Shown in pieces: positions 41,052-48,411 of a stretch of 48,411 bases of DNA (position 1 is its first letter; the number at the start of each line of letters is the position of its first letter). The stretch is taken from NCBI RefSeq assembly GCF_003515945.1, contig NZ_QWLM01000021.1:1-48411 (forward strand), read 5' to 3'. The notes beneath the pieces were generated by a model, which saw nothing but the letters and a program-made list of their open reading frames with translations, was not told the DNA's origin and did not search any database. Origin of the DNA: Dermacoccus abyssi (GTDB taxonomy: Bacteria; Actinomycetota; Actinomycetes; Actinomycetales; Dermatophilaceae). Both the position numbers and the translations under genes were made by a program.

Positions 41052-41818
41052 AGGTCATCACCGTGGCGAACGCGGCAGGGTCGGCGGGTAAGACGACGAC
41101 CGTGGTGAGCCTCGCGGCGCACCTGGCCGAGCGTGGGCGCCGGGTCGTGGTCGTCGACCTCGATGGGCAGGCGAACTCGACGCGCTGGCTTGGGGTGGAC
41201 CCTGAGGAGATCGACGTGACGAGCGCGTCCGTGATGTTGCGCGACGCGAGCCTCGAGCAGGCCCTCGCCGAGACGAACACGCCGGGTGTGCGCCTCGTGC
41301 CGGCGACCGAGGGTGTGCACGCTCAGGCGATCCGGTTGCAGCAGGTCACCGGGCGCGAACTGCGTCTGGCCTCGGCGCTGCGCAAGCTCGAGGACGCCGA
41401 TGTCGTGCTCATCGACTGCCCGGGCACGATCGGGCTCATGACCGTCGCCGCGCTCGTCGCGTCGGATGCGGTCGTCACCGTGACCCAGCCGACGTCGAAG
41501 GAACTCGAGGGCATCAGCGCCCTCGAGGGGACGATCGCCGAGGTCGCGGAGGACTTCGACAAGGACCTCGAGCTGGGCGCGATCGTGCCGTGCATCGTGC
41601 CACCCGCCAGTTCAGGTGCCCTCTACGCCGACGCGATCGCGCAGTTGCGCGAGGCCTACGGCGATCTCGTCACCCCGAACGTGCGGCGCTCCGTTAAGGC
41701 TGCGGGTGCATACAGCCACCGGGAACCGCTGCCGGTGTTCGCGCCGCGTGAGGGCGTCACCCGTGACTACGCCGCGGTGCTCGACGCGCTCGTGGAGCGG
41801 GGGGTGATCCCCGCGTGA
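41048..41818 (+). CDS. parA: ParA-family partition ATPase
   Basis: 256 residues. The deviant Walker A GSAGKTTT (11-18) follows the first strand VITVANAA. Walker A' VVVVDLDGQANSTRWLG and Walker B DVVLIDCPGTIG confirm the ParA/MinD class. It is short with no N-terminal DNA-binding domain, as in type Ib or chromosomal-like ParA. It uses ATP to move ParB-bound DNA over the nucleoid. ATGA overlap with parB and GTGA overlap with the next gene indicate one translational unit. Confidence 0.95.
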   Translation: MKVITVANAAGSAGKTTTVVSLAAHLAERGRRVVVVDLDGQANSTRWLGVDPEEIDVTSASVMLRDASLEQALAETNTPGVRLVPATEGVHAQAIRLQQVTGRELRLASALRKLEDADVVLIDCPGTIGLMTVAALVASDAVVTVTQPTSKELEGISALEGTIAEVAEDFDKDLELGAIVPCIVPPASSGALYADAIAQLREAYGDLVTPNVRRSVKAAGAYSHREPLPVFAPREGVTRDYAAVLDALVERGVIPA

Positions 41819-42042
41819 AGGAACCGTTCAGCACCCAGATACCCGGGTCCCTGCGTGCCCGTGCCCGGGCGACGGTCAAGGGCATGAAGACCGTTGACCC
41901 GTCCTACAGCCTGTCGCAGCTCGTCACGGACGCCGTGCGCGCGCATGTCGCGCACTTGGAACAGCGACACCACCATGGGCACCCGTGGCCCACGGTGGCG
42001 CACCTCGACGTCGGGCGTCGACCGCTCGATGACGACGAGTGA
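41815..42042 (+). CDS. Small ribbon-helix-helix-like protein of the par operon
   Basis: 75 residues from GTG 41815, overlapping the parA stop. FSTQIPGSLRARARATVKGM is a strand followed by a helix, and SYSLSQLVTDAVRAHVAHLE the second helix, like ParG or CopG. Such proteins regulate partition operons or help load ParB. Its stop codon merges with palindrome E (42041-42055), an obvious operator candidate. Confidence 0.7.
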   Translation: MKEPFSTQIPGSLRARARATVKGMKTVDPSYSLSQLVTDAVRAHVAHLEQRHHHGHPWPTVAHLDVGRRPLDDDE

Positions 42043-42055
42043 TTCCAGTGGAATC
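42041..42055. repeat. GATTCC-N3-GGAATC palindrome, copy E
   Basis: GATTCC AGT GGAATC, extended to GTGATTCC/GGAATCAC. It overlaps the stop of the RHH gene and is 66 bp ahead of the next ribosome-binding site, AGGAGGGGAG (about 42103-42113). Confidence 0.85.
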
Positions 42056-42203
42056 ACGTCCTCGTTGCCGTGAATTCGCGCGGTCTCGCACAGTCACCAG
42101 TCCAGGAGGGGAGATACATCATGACTAGTGAGTTCGATCCGCGTTCAGGGTGTCCGTGGTGGGTAGCGTCGCAGCGACGACGCCAATCCAGGGAGGCTCA
42201 CTC

Positions 42204-45200
42204 GTGGCACGCAGGACACCGCGCCCAGCGGATCACCAAATCGCTCTCGACCTGTTCGGCATGGCCGAACCCGAGGCCGACGAAAGGGTCGAGCACGCCC
42301 GTGGGTCTGACGCCAGACTGGAGTCAGGTGGCGTCACTGCCAATTCCGAGGGTGTGGGAGAAGACCATGGTGAACGAGTTCGAGTCGAGCCGGTACGCGA
42401 CGCTGGCGCGCCAGGCGTGGAGCGAGCATCTGCCGAGGGTGGTCGCGCAGATGGACAACCCGAGCGCGTTCTTCGCGAGCCTGGGGGAGCAGGTGTCGGT
42501 TCGCCTCGGGCAGATGTACGAGCAGATGAGCCGACAGGTCCCCTCGAATCTGCCCTATTTGGAGCGGGTGGGGCAGTTGAAGGCGATCCGCAAGCAGGCC
42601 GAGGAGTTGGTGCTGCAGGAGATGATCTTCGATCCGATCGCGCAGAGCCAAATCGAGGACCGCAGCGCGCGCGAGCAGTTGGAGGAGGCGCTGGGGCAGG
42701 CTCCGCACCCGCGCGATCTGGAGATGGACCTGATCTCGATCCGTCACGAAGCGGAGGACGAGGCCGAGGACGAGGGCTGGGAGGAAGTGACCTACAGCCA
42801 GGAGCAGCAGGACCGGCTGGACTGGATGTTGCAGGTTCGTCCGCTGATCCATCTGGACCCGTCACAGATGAGCGAGGAGTCGATGCTCGAGACAGCGGCG
42901 GCGTTGCGGACGTTGCTGTCGAAGCGCCCGTAGCGTTCCGGCCGACAAGTCAGGACGACCTGGCCCCTTCGGGCCCGAAGTCTCGCTTCGCAGCGAACAT
43001 CGCAGCGATCGAGACGAGCCGCCGCGTGCGCGGTGAGGGCCGGCCCGCGACGTCGCAAGAACAGCAGGTGCTCGCGCGGTGGTCGTCGTGGGGCGCGATC
43101 CCGCAGGTGTTCGATCCCACCAACGAGGCGTGGGCGCCTGAGCGCGAGCAGCTGCGCGCGATCCTCACCGATGACGAGTTCGACGCGGCGAGGCGCACCA
43201 CGATCAACGCGCACTACACCGACGCGGCCATCGTCGAGGCCATGTGGTCGACGATGAGCGAGTTGGGCTTCGATGGTGGGCGCGTGCTTGAGCCAGGCTC
43301 GGGTGCGGGCACGTTCATCGGCATGGCACCCCAGGGCGCGCTCATGACCGGTGTCGAACTCGACCCGGTGACGGCGGGAATCGCGCAGAGCCTGTACCCG
43401 CAGGCCACGATCCGCAACGAGAGCTTCGCTGACACGCGCTTCCCGAACGGCACGTTCGACGCGGCGATCGGGAACGTGCCGTTCGCGAATGTCACTTTGC
43501 ACGACCCGGTGGGCAATCAGGGTCGCCACTCCATGCACAACCACTTCATTATCAAGGCGCTGCAGATGACGCGCCCGGGCGGTTTGGTTGCGACGCTCAC
43601 GTCGAGCTACACGATGGACGCCTCGAACCCGATGGCGCGTGAGGAGATGCACGACCTGGCCGACCTCGTGGGCGCGTTGCGCCTACCGAACGGCGCGCAT
43701 CGCCGCGCGGCGGGCACCGAAGCGTTGACCGACTTGTTGATCTTCCGGCGCCGACCGGACAACCAGAAGGCAGACGCATCGCGTGACGCGATGTGGACGA
43801 GTGTTGGTCCGCTCCAACTGGACTCGGAGACCAGGATTCACGTCAACACGTACTTCCTTGAGCACCCCCAGCGGGTGCTGGGCACGTTCGCCGTTGCTCA
43901 GGGCGAAGGCGGTCGTGAGCAAACGGTGGTGCGCCCCGACGAAACAGGATGGGGACCGGAGCAGTTGAGGGAGGCACTGGCCGACATCGTGGCCAAAGCG
44001 CGCCGCGAGAGTCTGACCGCCCTCCCGGTCAGCGAAGAACAGCGCCGCGACCTGGCGCAGGTCGAGCAGCTGCGCACCGATCTTCTCGACGGAACCGTCG
44101 TCGAAGTCGACGATGAGCAGTACCCCAGCATCGGTGACGAGCGTTTCCAGATCGCGGCCGGTGGGCTTCTTGAGCCGTTCAAGGTGCCGAAGACGCAGGT
44201 GGCGGAGACGTCACAGCTCCTAGCGCTTCGTGACGGTGCGCGTGATCTGCTCATGCTGGAGCGGGGCACCGAGCAGACGGGTGAAACCCCCGAGCTGAGC
44301 GCTGCCCGCGCGCAGTTGAAGGCGGACTACGAGCGGTACGTGAATCGCTACGGGGCGATCAACCGGTACACGGTCTCGTCAACGGGCAAGCTGCGCGACG
44401 TCATCGACCCGCTGAGCGGGCTGCCGGTCATCGACCCGGACACGGGGGAGGCCGAGCAGGAGATGGGCACCCGGCGCGTGCTGCCACCAGCGGTCAGCCG
44501 GTTGGTGCGTGAAGATCCCAACATGGCGCTGGTCACAGCGTTGGAGAACTTCGACGACGCGACCCAGTTGGCGTCCCCGGCACTCATCCTGACCGAGCGG
44601 CAGATCGTGCACCGCACGTTTGCCGAGGAAGCCGAGACGGCCGCGGACGCGTTGTCGATCAGCATCGACAAGACCGGTCGCGCCGATCTCGAGGTCATCG
44701 CTGAACTGTTGAGCACGAACGTCGAGGACGCGCGCGAACGGCTCGGCACGCTCGTGTTCGACGACCCGAGCGAGCAACGCCTCGTCCCGGCGGCCGAGTA
44801 CCTGTCGGGCAACGTTCGGATCAAGCTGGAGCAGGCCGAGGAAGCCGCGCAGCAAGACCCCCAGTTCGCGCCGAACGTAGAGGCGCTACGCGAGGTTCAA
44901 CCGGCACCGACGCCGCTGGAAGACATTCGAGCCCGCCTGGGCGCGGTGTGGATCGACGTCGAGACGCACCAGCAATTCCTGCGCGAAACGCTGCGTGATC
45001 CGAACCTGACGCTCGAGAACCCTGCGCCGGACATGTGGATCGTGAGCGGCAATCGACGCTCCGTCGCTGCGACGGCAGAGTGGGGCACCGAGCGGGTGCC
45101 CGCACCGAAGCTGGCGGAGAAGTTGCTCAGCAACGCCACGATCACCGTGCAGGACAAGGACAGCGACGGTAAGAGGTATCCCAACCCTGTTGAGACGCAG

Positions 45201-48128
45201 GCCGCGCTCGACAAGGGTGAAGAGTTGCAGGACCGGTTCGCGGAGTGGGTGTGGGAAGACCCCGAGCGCACCACGCGTCTACAGGCCGCCTACGACCGTG
45301 CCTTCAACTCGCTCGTGCTGCGGGACTACGCCGAAGCGGGCAAGGCCCTGACGTTGCCGGGTCTGGCCGAGACGTTCACCCCGCGCGAGCACCAACGTTC
45401 CGCGATCGCGCGCATGGTCGCGGAGCCGGCTGTCGGGTTGTTCCACGAGGTCGGCGCGGGCAAGACCCTGGAGATGGTCGCGGGCACGATGGAGCTCAAA
45501 CGACTGGGGCTGATCTCGAAACCCGCTGTTGTCGTGCCCAACCACATGCTGCGCCAGTTCACCCGCGAGTGGCTCCAGGCTTACCCGAGCGCGCAACTGC
45601 TCGCCGCGGGAAGCAACGACTTGGACGGCACCGGGCGGCGCAAGTTCGTCTCCCGCGCGGCGGCCAACGACTGGGACGCCGTGGTCATGACCCAGGGCGC
45701 GTTCAAGAGCCTGGGCGTGACCCCGGAGACCGAATCGGAGTACATGAACAAGCAGATCGAGCAGGCCCGCGAGTTCCTCGACAAGGCACGCGACGCGGGC
45801 CTGAGCGATCGCAGCATCAAGCAGGTCGAGAAGGACATCTTGAAGCAGGAGGAGAAGCTGAAGGCCTCCTTGGACGTGCACCGCGATGCGGGTGTCACCT
45901 TCGAAGCCACGGGGATCGACTACCTCGTCGTCGACGAGGCGCACATGTACAAGAACCTGCGCACTCACTCGAAGAAGCAGGCCGCGCAGATCAGCGGCTC
46001 GCAGGCCGCAACCGACCTCGAGCTGAAGATCGGGTACCTACGCGGCCAGCACGGCATGCGCGTCGCGACGTTTGCGACGGCAACACCGATCGCGAATTCG
46101 ATCACCGAAGCCCACGTAATGCAGCGGTATCTGCGTCCCGACCTGCTCGAAGCCGCCGGGCTCAACTCGTTCGATGCGTGGCTCAACACCTTCACGATCG
46201 ACACCCCGGACATGGAGGTCAGCCCGACCGGGCAGTTCCGAATGAAGGAACGACTGAAGTTCACCAACGTGGCCGACATGATGAAGATGTGGCACGTCTT
46301 CGCGGACGTGAAGACGGCCGAGGACTTGAACCTGCCGACACCGCTGGTCGCGCAGCGCGCGAGCGACGGCAAGCGGGACGTCGAGAACGTGACGGTGCTT
46401 CCCTCAGCACGGCTGCAGGACTACCAAGCGGAGTTGACCGAGCGCGCCAAGAAGCTCGCCGGGGGTGGTGTTGATCCGCAACACGACAACATGCTGAAGG
46501 TCAGTGGTGAAGGCCGCGCCGCCGCGCTCGACCTGCGCCTGATCGACGAGAACGAGTACGCGATCCCCGATGGGGACACGAAGTTGAACAAGGTCGCTGA
46601 CACGATCCTGGCCGAGTGGGAACGTACCCGCGACAACGTTTACCTCGACGCGCGCGGAGAACCGAGCGAACTCAAGGGCGGGTTGCAGATCGTGTTCAGC
46701 GACATGGGCACCCCCAGCACCGAGCGCTGGAACGTCTACCACGCACTGCGCGGAATGCTCGTGCGCGGCGGGATGCCAGCGGAGTCCGTCCGTTTCATCC
46801 ACGAAGCCAAGAACGACGCGGACAAGGCCCGCATGTTTGAGGCCGCGCGCAACGGCACCATCTCGGTCCTCATCGGCTCGACGAACAAGATGGGCGTCGG
46901 CACCAACGTTCAAGACCGCGTGACGGCGCTGCATCACATCGATTGCCCCTGGCGACCAGCCGACATTCGCCAACGCGAGGGACGTGCGATCCGTCAGGGC
47001 AACCAGAACGCCGAAGTGAACGTCTACCGCTACCTCACCGAGGGCAGCTTCGACGGGTACACGTGGCAGACCATCGCCCGTAAGGAAGCGATGGTCACCC
47101 AGATCATGCGTGGCGACCCGAGCCTGCGCGAGATGGAAGACGTCAGCGACATGCAGCTGTCTGCGGGCGTGGCCACGGCCATCGGATCGGGTAACCCATT
47201 GCTGCTGGAGAAGGCGCAAGCCGACCAAGAAGTGAACCGGCTGCGGCGGCGCCAATCGGCGCACAATCGGTCACAGACCTCGCTCGTGGCCACCCGTGAC
47301 CGAGCGCGCACGACGATCATGAACGCGACCAGTGACCTCGCGCTGCTTCGCCCCGCGCTGGAGAAGACCGTGGCGGTCGACGGAGATCACTTCCGCATGA
47401 GCGTGGGCCAGTCCACGCTCACCAAACGTGCGGACGCGGCCGACGCTATTGCCAGCTGGGCTAACCGTGAACACATCGCGATGATGAGCGTCGGCCGTGA
47501 ACCGGTCCAGCTCGGCACCATCGGTGGTCACGACGTCCTGGTCTCGCGTGAGAACAGCCACGACGGGCGCGACCTGCGGCGCATGGTCGTGCTCGAGTTG
47601 GCGGGCGTGCCGGGCTCCGCGAGCCGGCACCCGCTCGAGGATGTCCTGAAGCCGAGCCTGGGCACGGTGCGCGTTCTGGAGAACAAGACGACCGCGATCG
47701 GCGGCAACATCACCAAACTCGAGCAGGCACAGGACACGCTCGCCAGCGCGGAAGCGAACATCGGTAAGCCGTTCGTCGACGCCGACGCCCTCGAGGCGGC
47801 ACGCGATCGTGCCGCCGACCTGGCCGCCCAGCTCGCGGAAAGCACCTCGGAGGAGGATGAACCCACGGCGGCAGCCGATGGGGCTCACCCCCAGGCCGAA
47901 CGCCCCCAGACTCGCGTGGAGGCCTCCGCGCCAGCGCGGTACGTCGTCGAGGCATCGGAGCCGGTCCAGATCACGGGGGAGGGGCGACAACGCCTCACCA
48001 ACGCACTGGAGAAGCTTCGCGCCAAGAACGAGTCCGCTACCGAGCCTGAGCGGCCCCGATCTCGCTTCGAACCGCACCACGACGTTCCCTCACACCAAGG
48101 TCGCTCCGGTCCAGGAAGGAGTCTGTGA
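42204..48128 (+). CDS. Giant adenine methylase-helicase of a mobile element (N12-class-like)
   Basis: 1975 residues from GTG 42204 (GGGAGG at 42191). The protein joins a short N-terminal piece (ADHQIALDLFGMAEPEADER), a Gly/Ala/Arg-rich linker (about 45-245), an adenine-specific methylase with VLEPGSGAGTFIG (about 361) and GNVPFAN (about 421), and an SNF2-like helicase with HEVGAGKT (about 1080), VVDEAHMYK (about 1242) and a C-terminal domain containing VGTNVQDRV and QREGRAIRQGNQN. This layout matches large proteins of conjugative elements that methylate and remodel their own DNA. The linker overlaps another open gene in a second frame. Palindrome F follows the stop. Confidence 0.85.
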   Translation: MARRTPRPADHQIALDLFGMAEPEADERVEHARGSDARLESGGVTANSEGVGEDHGERVRVEPVRDAGAPGVERASAEGGRADGQPERVLREPGGAGVGSPRADVRADEPTGPLESALFGAGGAVEGDPQAGRGVGAAGDDLRSDRAEPNRGPQRARAVGGGAGAGSAPARSGDGPDLDPSRSGGRGRGRGLGGSDLQPGAAGPAGLDVAGSSADPSGPVTDERGVDARDSGGVADVAVEAPVAFRPTSQDDLAPSGPKSRFAANIAAIETSRRVRGEGRPATSQEQQVLARWSSWGAIPQVFDPTNEAWAPEREQLRAILTDDEFDAARRTTINAHYTDAAIVEAMWSTMSELGFDGGRVLEPGSGAGTFIGMAPQGALMTGVELDPVTAGIAQSLYPQATIRNESFADTRFPNGTFDAAIGNVPFANVTLHDPVGNQGRHSMHNHFIIKALQMTRPGGLVATLTSSYTMDASNPMAREEMHDLADLVGALRLPNGAHRRAAGTEALTDLLIFRRRPDNQKADASRDAMWTSVGPLQLDSETRIHVNTYFLEHPQRVLGTFAVAQGEGGREQTVVRPDETGWGPEQLREALADIVAKARRESLTALPVSEEQRRDLAQVEQLRTDLLDGTVVEVDDEQYPSIGDERFQIAAGGLLEPFKVPKTQVAETSQLLALRDGARDLLMLERGTEQTGETPELSAARAQLKADYERYVNRYGAINRYTVSSTGKLRDVIDPLSGLPVIDPDTGEAEQEMGTRRVLPPAVSRLVREDPNMALVTALENFDDATQLASPALILTERQIVHRTFAEEAETAADALSISIDKTGRADLEVIAELLSTNVEDARERLGTLVFDDPSEQRLVPAAEYLSGNVRIKLEQAEEAAQQDPQFAPNVEALREVQPAPTPLEDIRARLGAVWIDVETHQQFLRETLRDPNLTLENPAPDMWIVSGNRRSVAATAEWGTERVPAPKLAEKLLSNATITVQDKDSDGKRYPNPVETQAALDKGEELQDRFAEWVWEDPERTTRLQAAYDRAFNSLVLRDYAEAGKALTLPGLAETFTPREHQRSAIARMVAEPAVGLFHEVGAGKTLEMVAGTMELKRLGLISKPAVVVPNHMLRQFTREWLQAYPSAQLLAAGSNDLDGTGRRKFVSRAAANDWDAVVMTQGAFKSLGVTPETESEYMNKQIEQAREFLDKARDAGLSDRSIKQVEKDILKQEEKLKASLDVHRDAGVTFEATGIDYLVVDEAHMYKNLRTHSKKQAAQISGSQAATDLELKIGYLRGQHGMRVATFATATPIANSITEAHVMQRYLRPDLLEAAGLNSFDAWLNTFTIDTPDMEVSPTGQFRMKERLKFTNVADMMKMWHVFADVKTAEDLNLPTPLVAQRASDGKRDVENVTVLPSARLQDYQAELTERAKKLAGGGVDPQHDNMLKVSGEGRAAALDLRLIDENEYAIPDGDTKLNKVADTILAEWERTRDNVYLDARGEPSELKGGLQIVFSDMGTPSTERWNVYHALRGMLVRGGMPAESVRFIHEAKNDADKARMFEAARNGTISVLIGSTNKMGVGTNVQDRVTALHHIDCPWRPADIRQREGRAIRQGNQNAEVNVYRYLTEGSFDGYTWQTIARKEAMVTQIMRGDPSLREMEDVSDMQLSAGVATAIGSGNPLLLEKAQADQEVNRLRRRQSAHNRSQTSLVATRDRARTTIMNATSDLALLRPALEKTVAVDGDHFRMSVGQSTLTKRADAADAIASWANREHIAMMSVGREPVQLGTIGGHDVLVSRENSHDGRDLRRMVVLELAGVPGSASRHPLEDVLKPSLGTVRVLENKTTAIGGNITKLEQAQDTLASAEANIGKPFVDADALEAARDRAADLAAQLAESTSEEDEPTAAADGAHPQAERPQTRVEASAPARYVVEASEPVQITGEGRQRLTNALEKLRAKNESATEPERPRSRFEPHHDVPSHQGRSGPGRSL
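42367..42933 (+). CDS. Helical protein encoded inside the methylase-helicase gene (overlapping frame)
   Basis: 188 residues from ATG 42367, in the +1 frame relative to the giant gene. ATLARQAWSEHLPRVVAQMD, NPSAFFASLGEQVSVRLGQM, YEQMSRQVPSNLPYLERVGQ and LKAIRKQAEELVLQEMIFDP form an ordered helical protein with normal amino-acid balance. The other frame here is Gly/Ala/Arg-rich, the expected bias of a shadow. So this is likely the primary gene of the stretch, of the type that precedes methylase-helicases in similar elements. A longer version could start at ATG 42121 after AGGAGGGGAG. No function is known. Confidence 0.6.
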   Translation: MVNEFESSRYATLARQAWSEHLPRVVAQMDNPSAFFASLGEQVSVRLGQMYEQMSRQVPSNLPYLERVGQLKAIRKQAEELVLQEMIFDPIAQSQIEDRSAREQLEEALGQAPHPRDLEMDLISIRHEAEDEAEDEGWEEVTYSQEQQDRLDWMLQVRPLIHLDPSQMSEESMLETAAALRTLLSKRP

Positions 48129-48131
48129 CCG

Positions 48132-48160
48132 GTGGGGTGATTCCAGCGGAATCCCCCCAC
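48132..48160. repeat. GATTCC-N3-GGAATC palindrome, copy F
   Basis: GATTCC AGC GGAATC with GC arms reaching 48132-48160, 4 bp after the giant gene. One mismatch to a perfect 29-bp palindrome (T at 48138 opposite C at 48154). It can also act as a terminator hairpin. Confidence 0.7.
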
Positions 48161-48205
48161 CGCGGCCACCGGTCGCGACGTCGAATGAGCGCTATGGTCG
48201 GTTGC

Positions 48206-48328
48206 ATGACAGACGAACCGCGCCTCTTGTTCATGAATTGGAACCACTCGGACCTCTCGATCCGGCAAGAGACACAGACGCCCAACGACAAGGGCGGCCT
48301 CGACCGCAAACAGGCTCTTCACAGATGA
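48206..48328 (+). CDS. Possible very small protein
   Basis: 40 residues from ATG 48206 (MTDEPRLLFMNWNHSDLSIR then QETQTPNDKGG). Plausible composition but no clear ribosome site and no family. It may be a chance frame. Confidence 0.25.
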   Translation: MTDEPRLLFMNWNHSDLSIRQETQTPNDKGGLDRKQALHR

Positions 48329-48411
48329 GGGTGTAGTCGGTTGAGCGCGTCGGTGGCCGGGTAGGGGTCGAGGTCTCCCGGATGATGGAAGTTCTTCACG
48401 CTCGCCATCCC
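48319..48411 (-). CDS. Partial or very small protein at the window edge
   Basis: The minus strand is open from the window edge to a stop at 48319-48321. From ATG 48408 it reads MASVKNFHHPGDLDPYPATD and then ALNRLHPHL. It could be a complete 29-residue peptide or the end of a longer gene outside the window. No family recognised. Confidence 0.3.
   Translation of the reverse strand, partial: GMASVKNFHHPGDLDPYPATDALNRLHPHL

Noticed and set aside
42792-43652. 286-residue Arg-rich frame on the minus strand
   Set aside because: Antisense to the methylase domain of the giant gene; composition of a shadow frame.

Overview
The window is high-GC DNA with GTG and ATG starts, overlapping ATGA/GTGA stop-starts and actinobacterial-type proteins. 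It most likely comes from an actinomycete, perhaps Micrococcales. The right-hand end looks like the backbone of a large plasmid or integrative element: parB-parA-RHH partition genes and a giant adenine-methylase/helicase. No rRNA, tRNA or CRISPR array was seen.

Layout. (1) 1-5.5 kb: a string of single, unrelated accessory genes (GNAT fragment, haloacetate-dehalogenase-like hydrolase, VOC protein, NIPSNAP-type protein, Shedu-type nuclease). They are separated by six copies of a 26-bp near-palindromic site with 12-bp arms and a 2-bp centre. This looks like a gene-cassette array and ends beside a serine resolvase (5551-6174) with its own res-like inverted repeat. A seventh copy lies 27 kb away at 32367. 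(2) 6.4-12.1 kb: a defence island with a TIGR04141/DUF6119 protein, a type II restriction-modification pair, an AbiV-like protein and a remnant of an IS481-type transposase. (3) 12.2-23.8 kb: a phenazine biosynthetic locus with an O/N-methyltransferase, a RarA-like ATPase, PhzF, a secreted NTF2-like protein, PhzC and PhzD (fused in this sequence through a G8 tract), PhzE, a small YdhR-like protein, PhzG, a PhzH/AsnB-type amidotransferase and a single PhzA/B. The core enzymes turn DAHP/chorismate via ADIC and DHHA into a phenazine carboxylic acid; the amidotransferase and methyltransferase would tailor it.

(4) 23.8-28.3 kb: a WYL regulator divergent from RidA, DUF488 and DUF4186 proteins, a long asparaginase-like protein and a frameshifted DksA/TraR gene. 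(5) 28.3-32.6 kb: a decayed patchwork of broken VOC genes, a TetR fragment and a transposase fragment around an intact hydrolase and an intact TetR gene. (6) 32.6-35.4 kb: a single-chain MmeI-like type IIL restriction-modification enzyme. (7) 35.4-48.4 kb: the element backbone, with small membrane proteins, an NYN nuclease, small hypothetical proteins, parB, parA, an RHH protein and the 1975-residue methylase/helicase, whose 5' part overlaps another open gene in a second frame for more than 560 bases.

A second palindrome, GATTCC-NNN-GGAATC, occurs six times between 32.5 and 48.2 kb, mostly at gene ends around the partition genes. It is a good candidate for a ParB/Kor-type site. The two repeat families, each tied to a different half of the window, are the most novel-looking signals. 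All identifications come from reading translations and motifs by eye; no database search was run.
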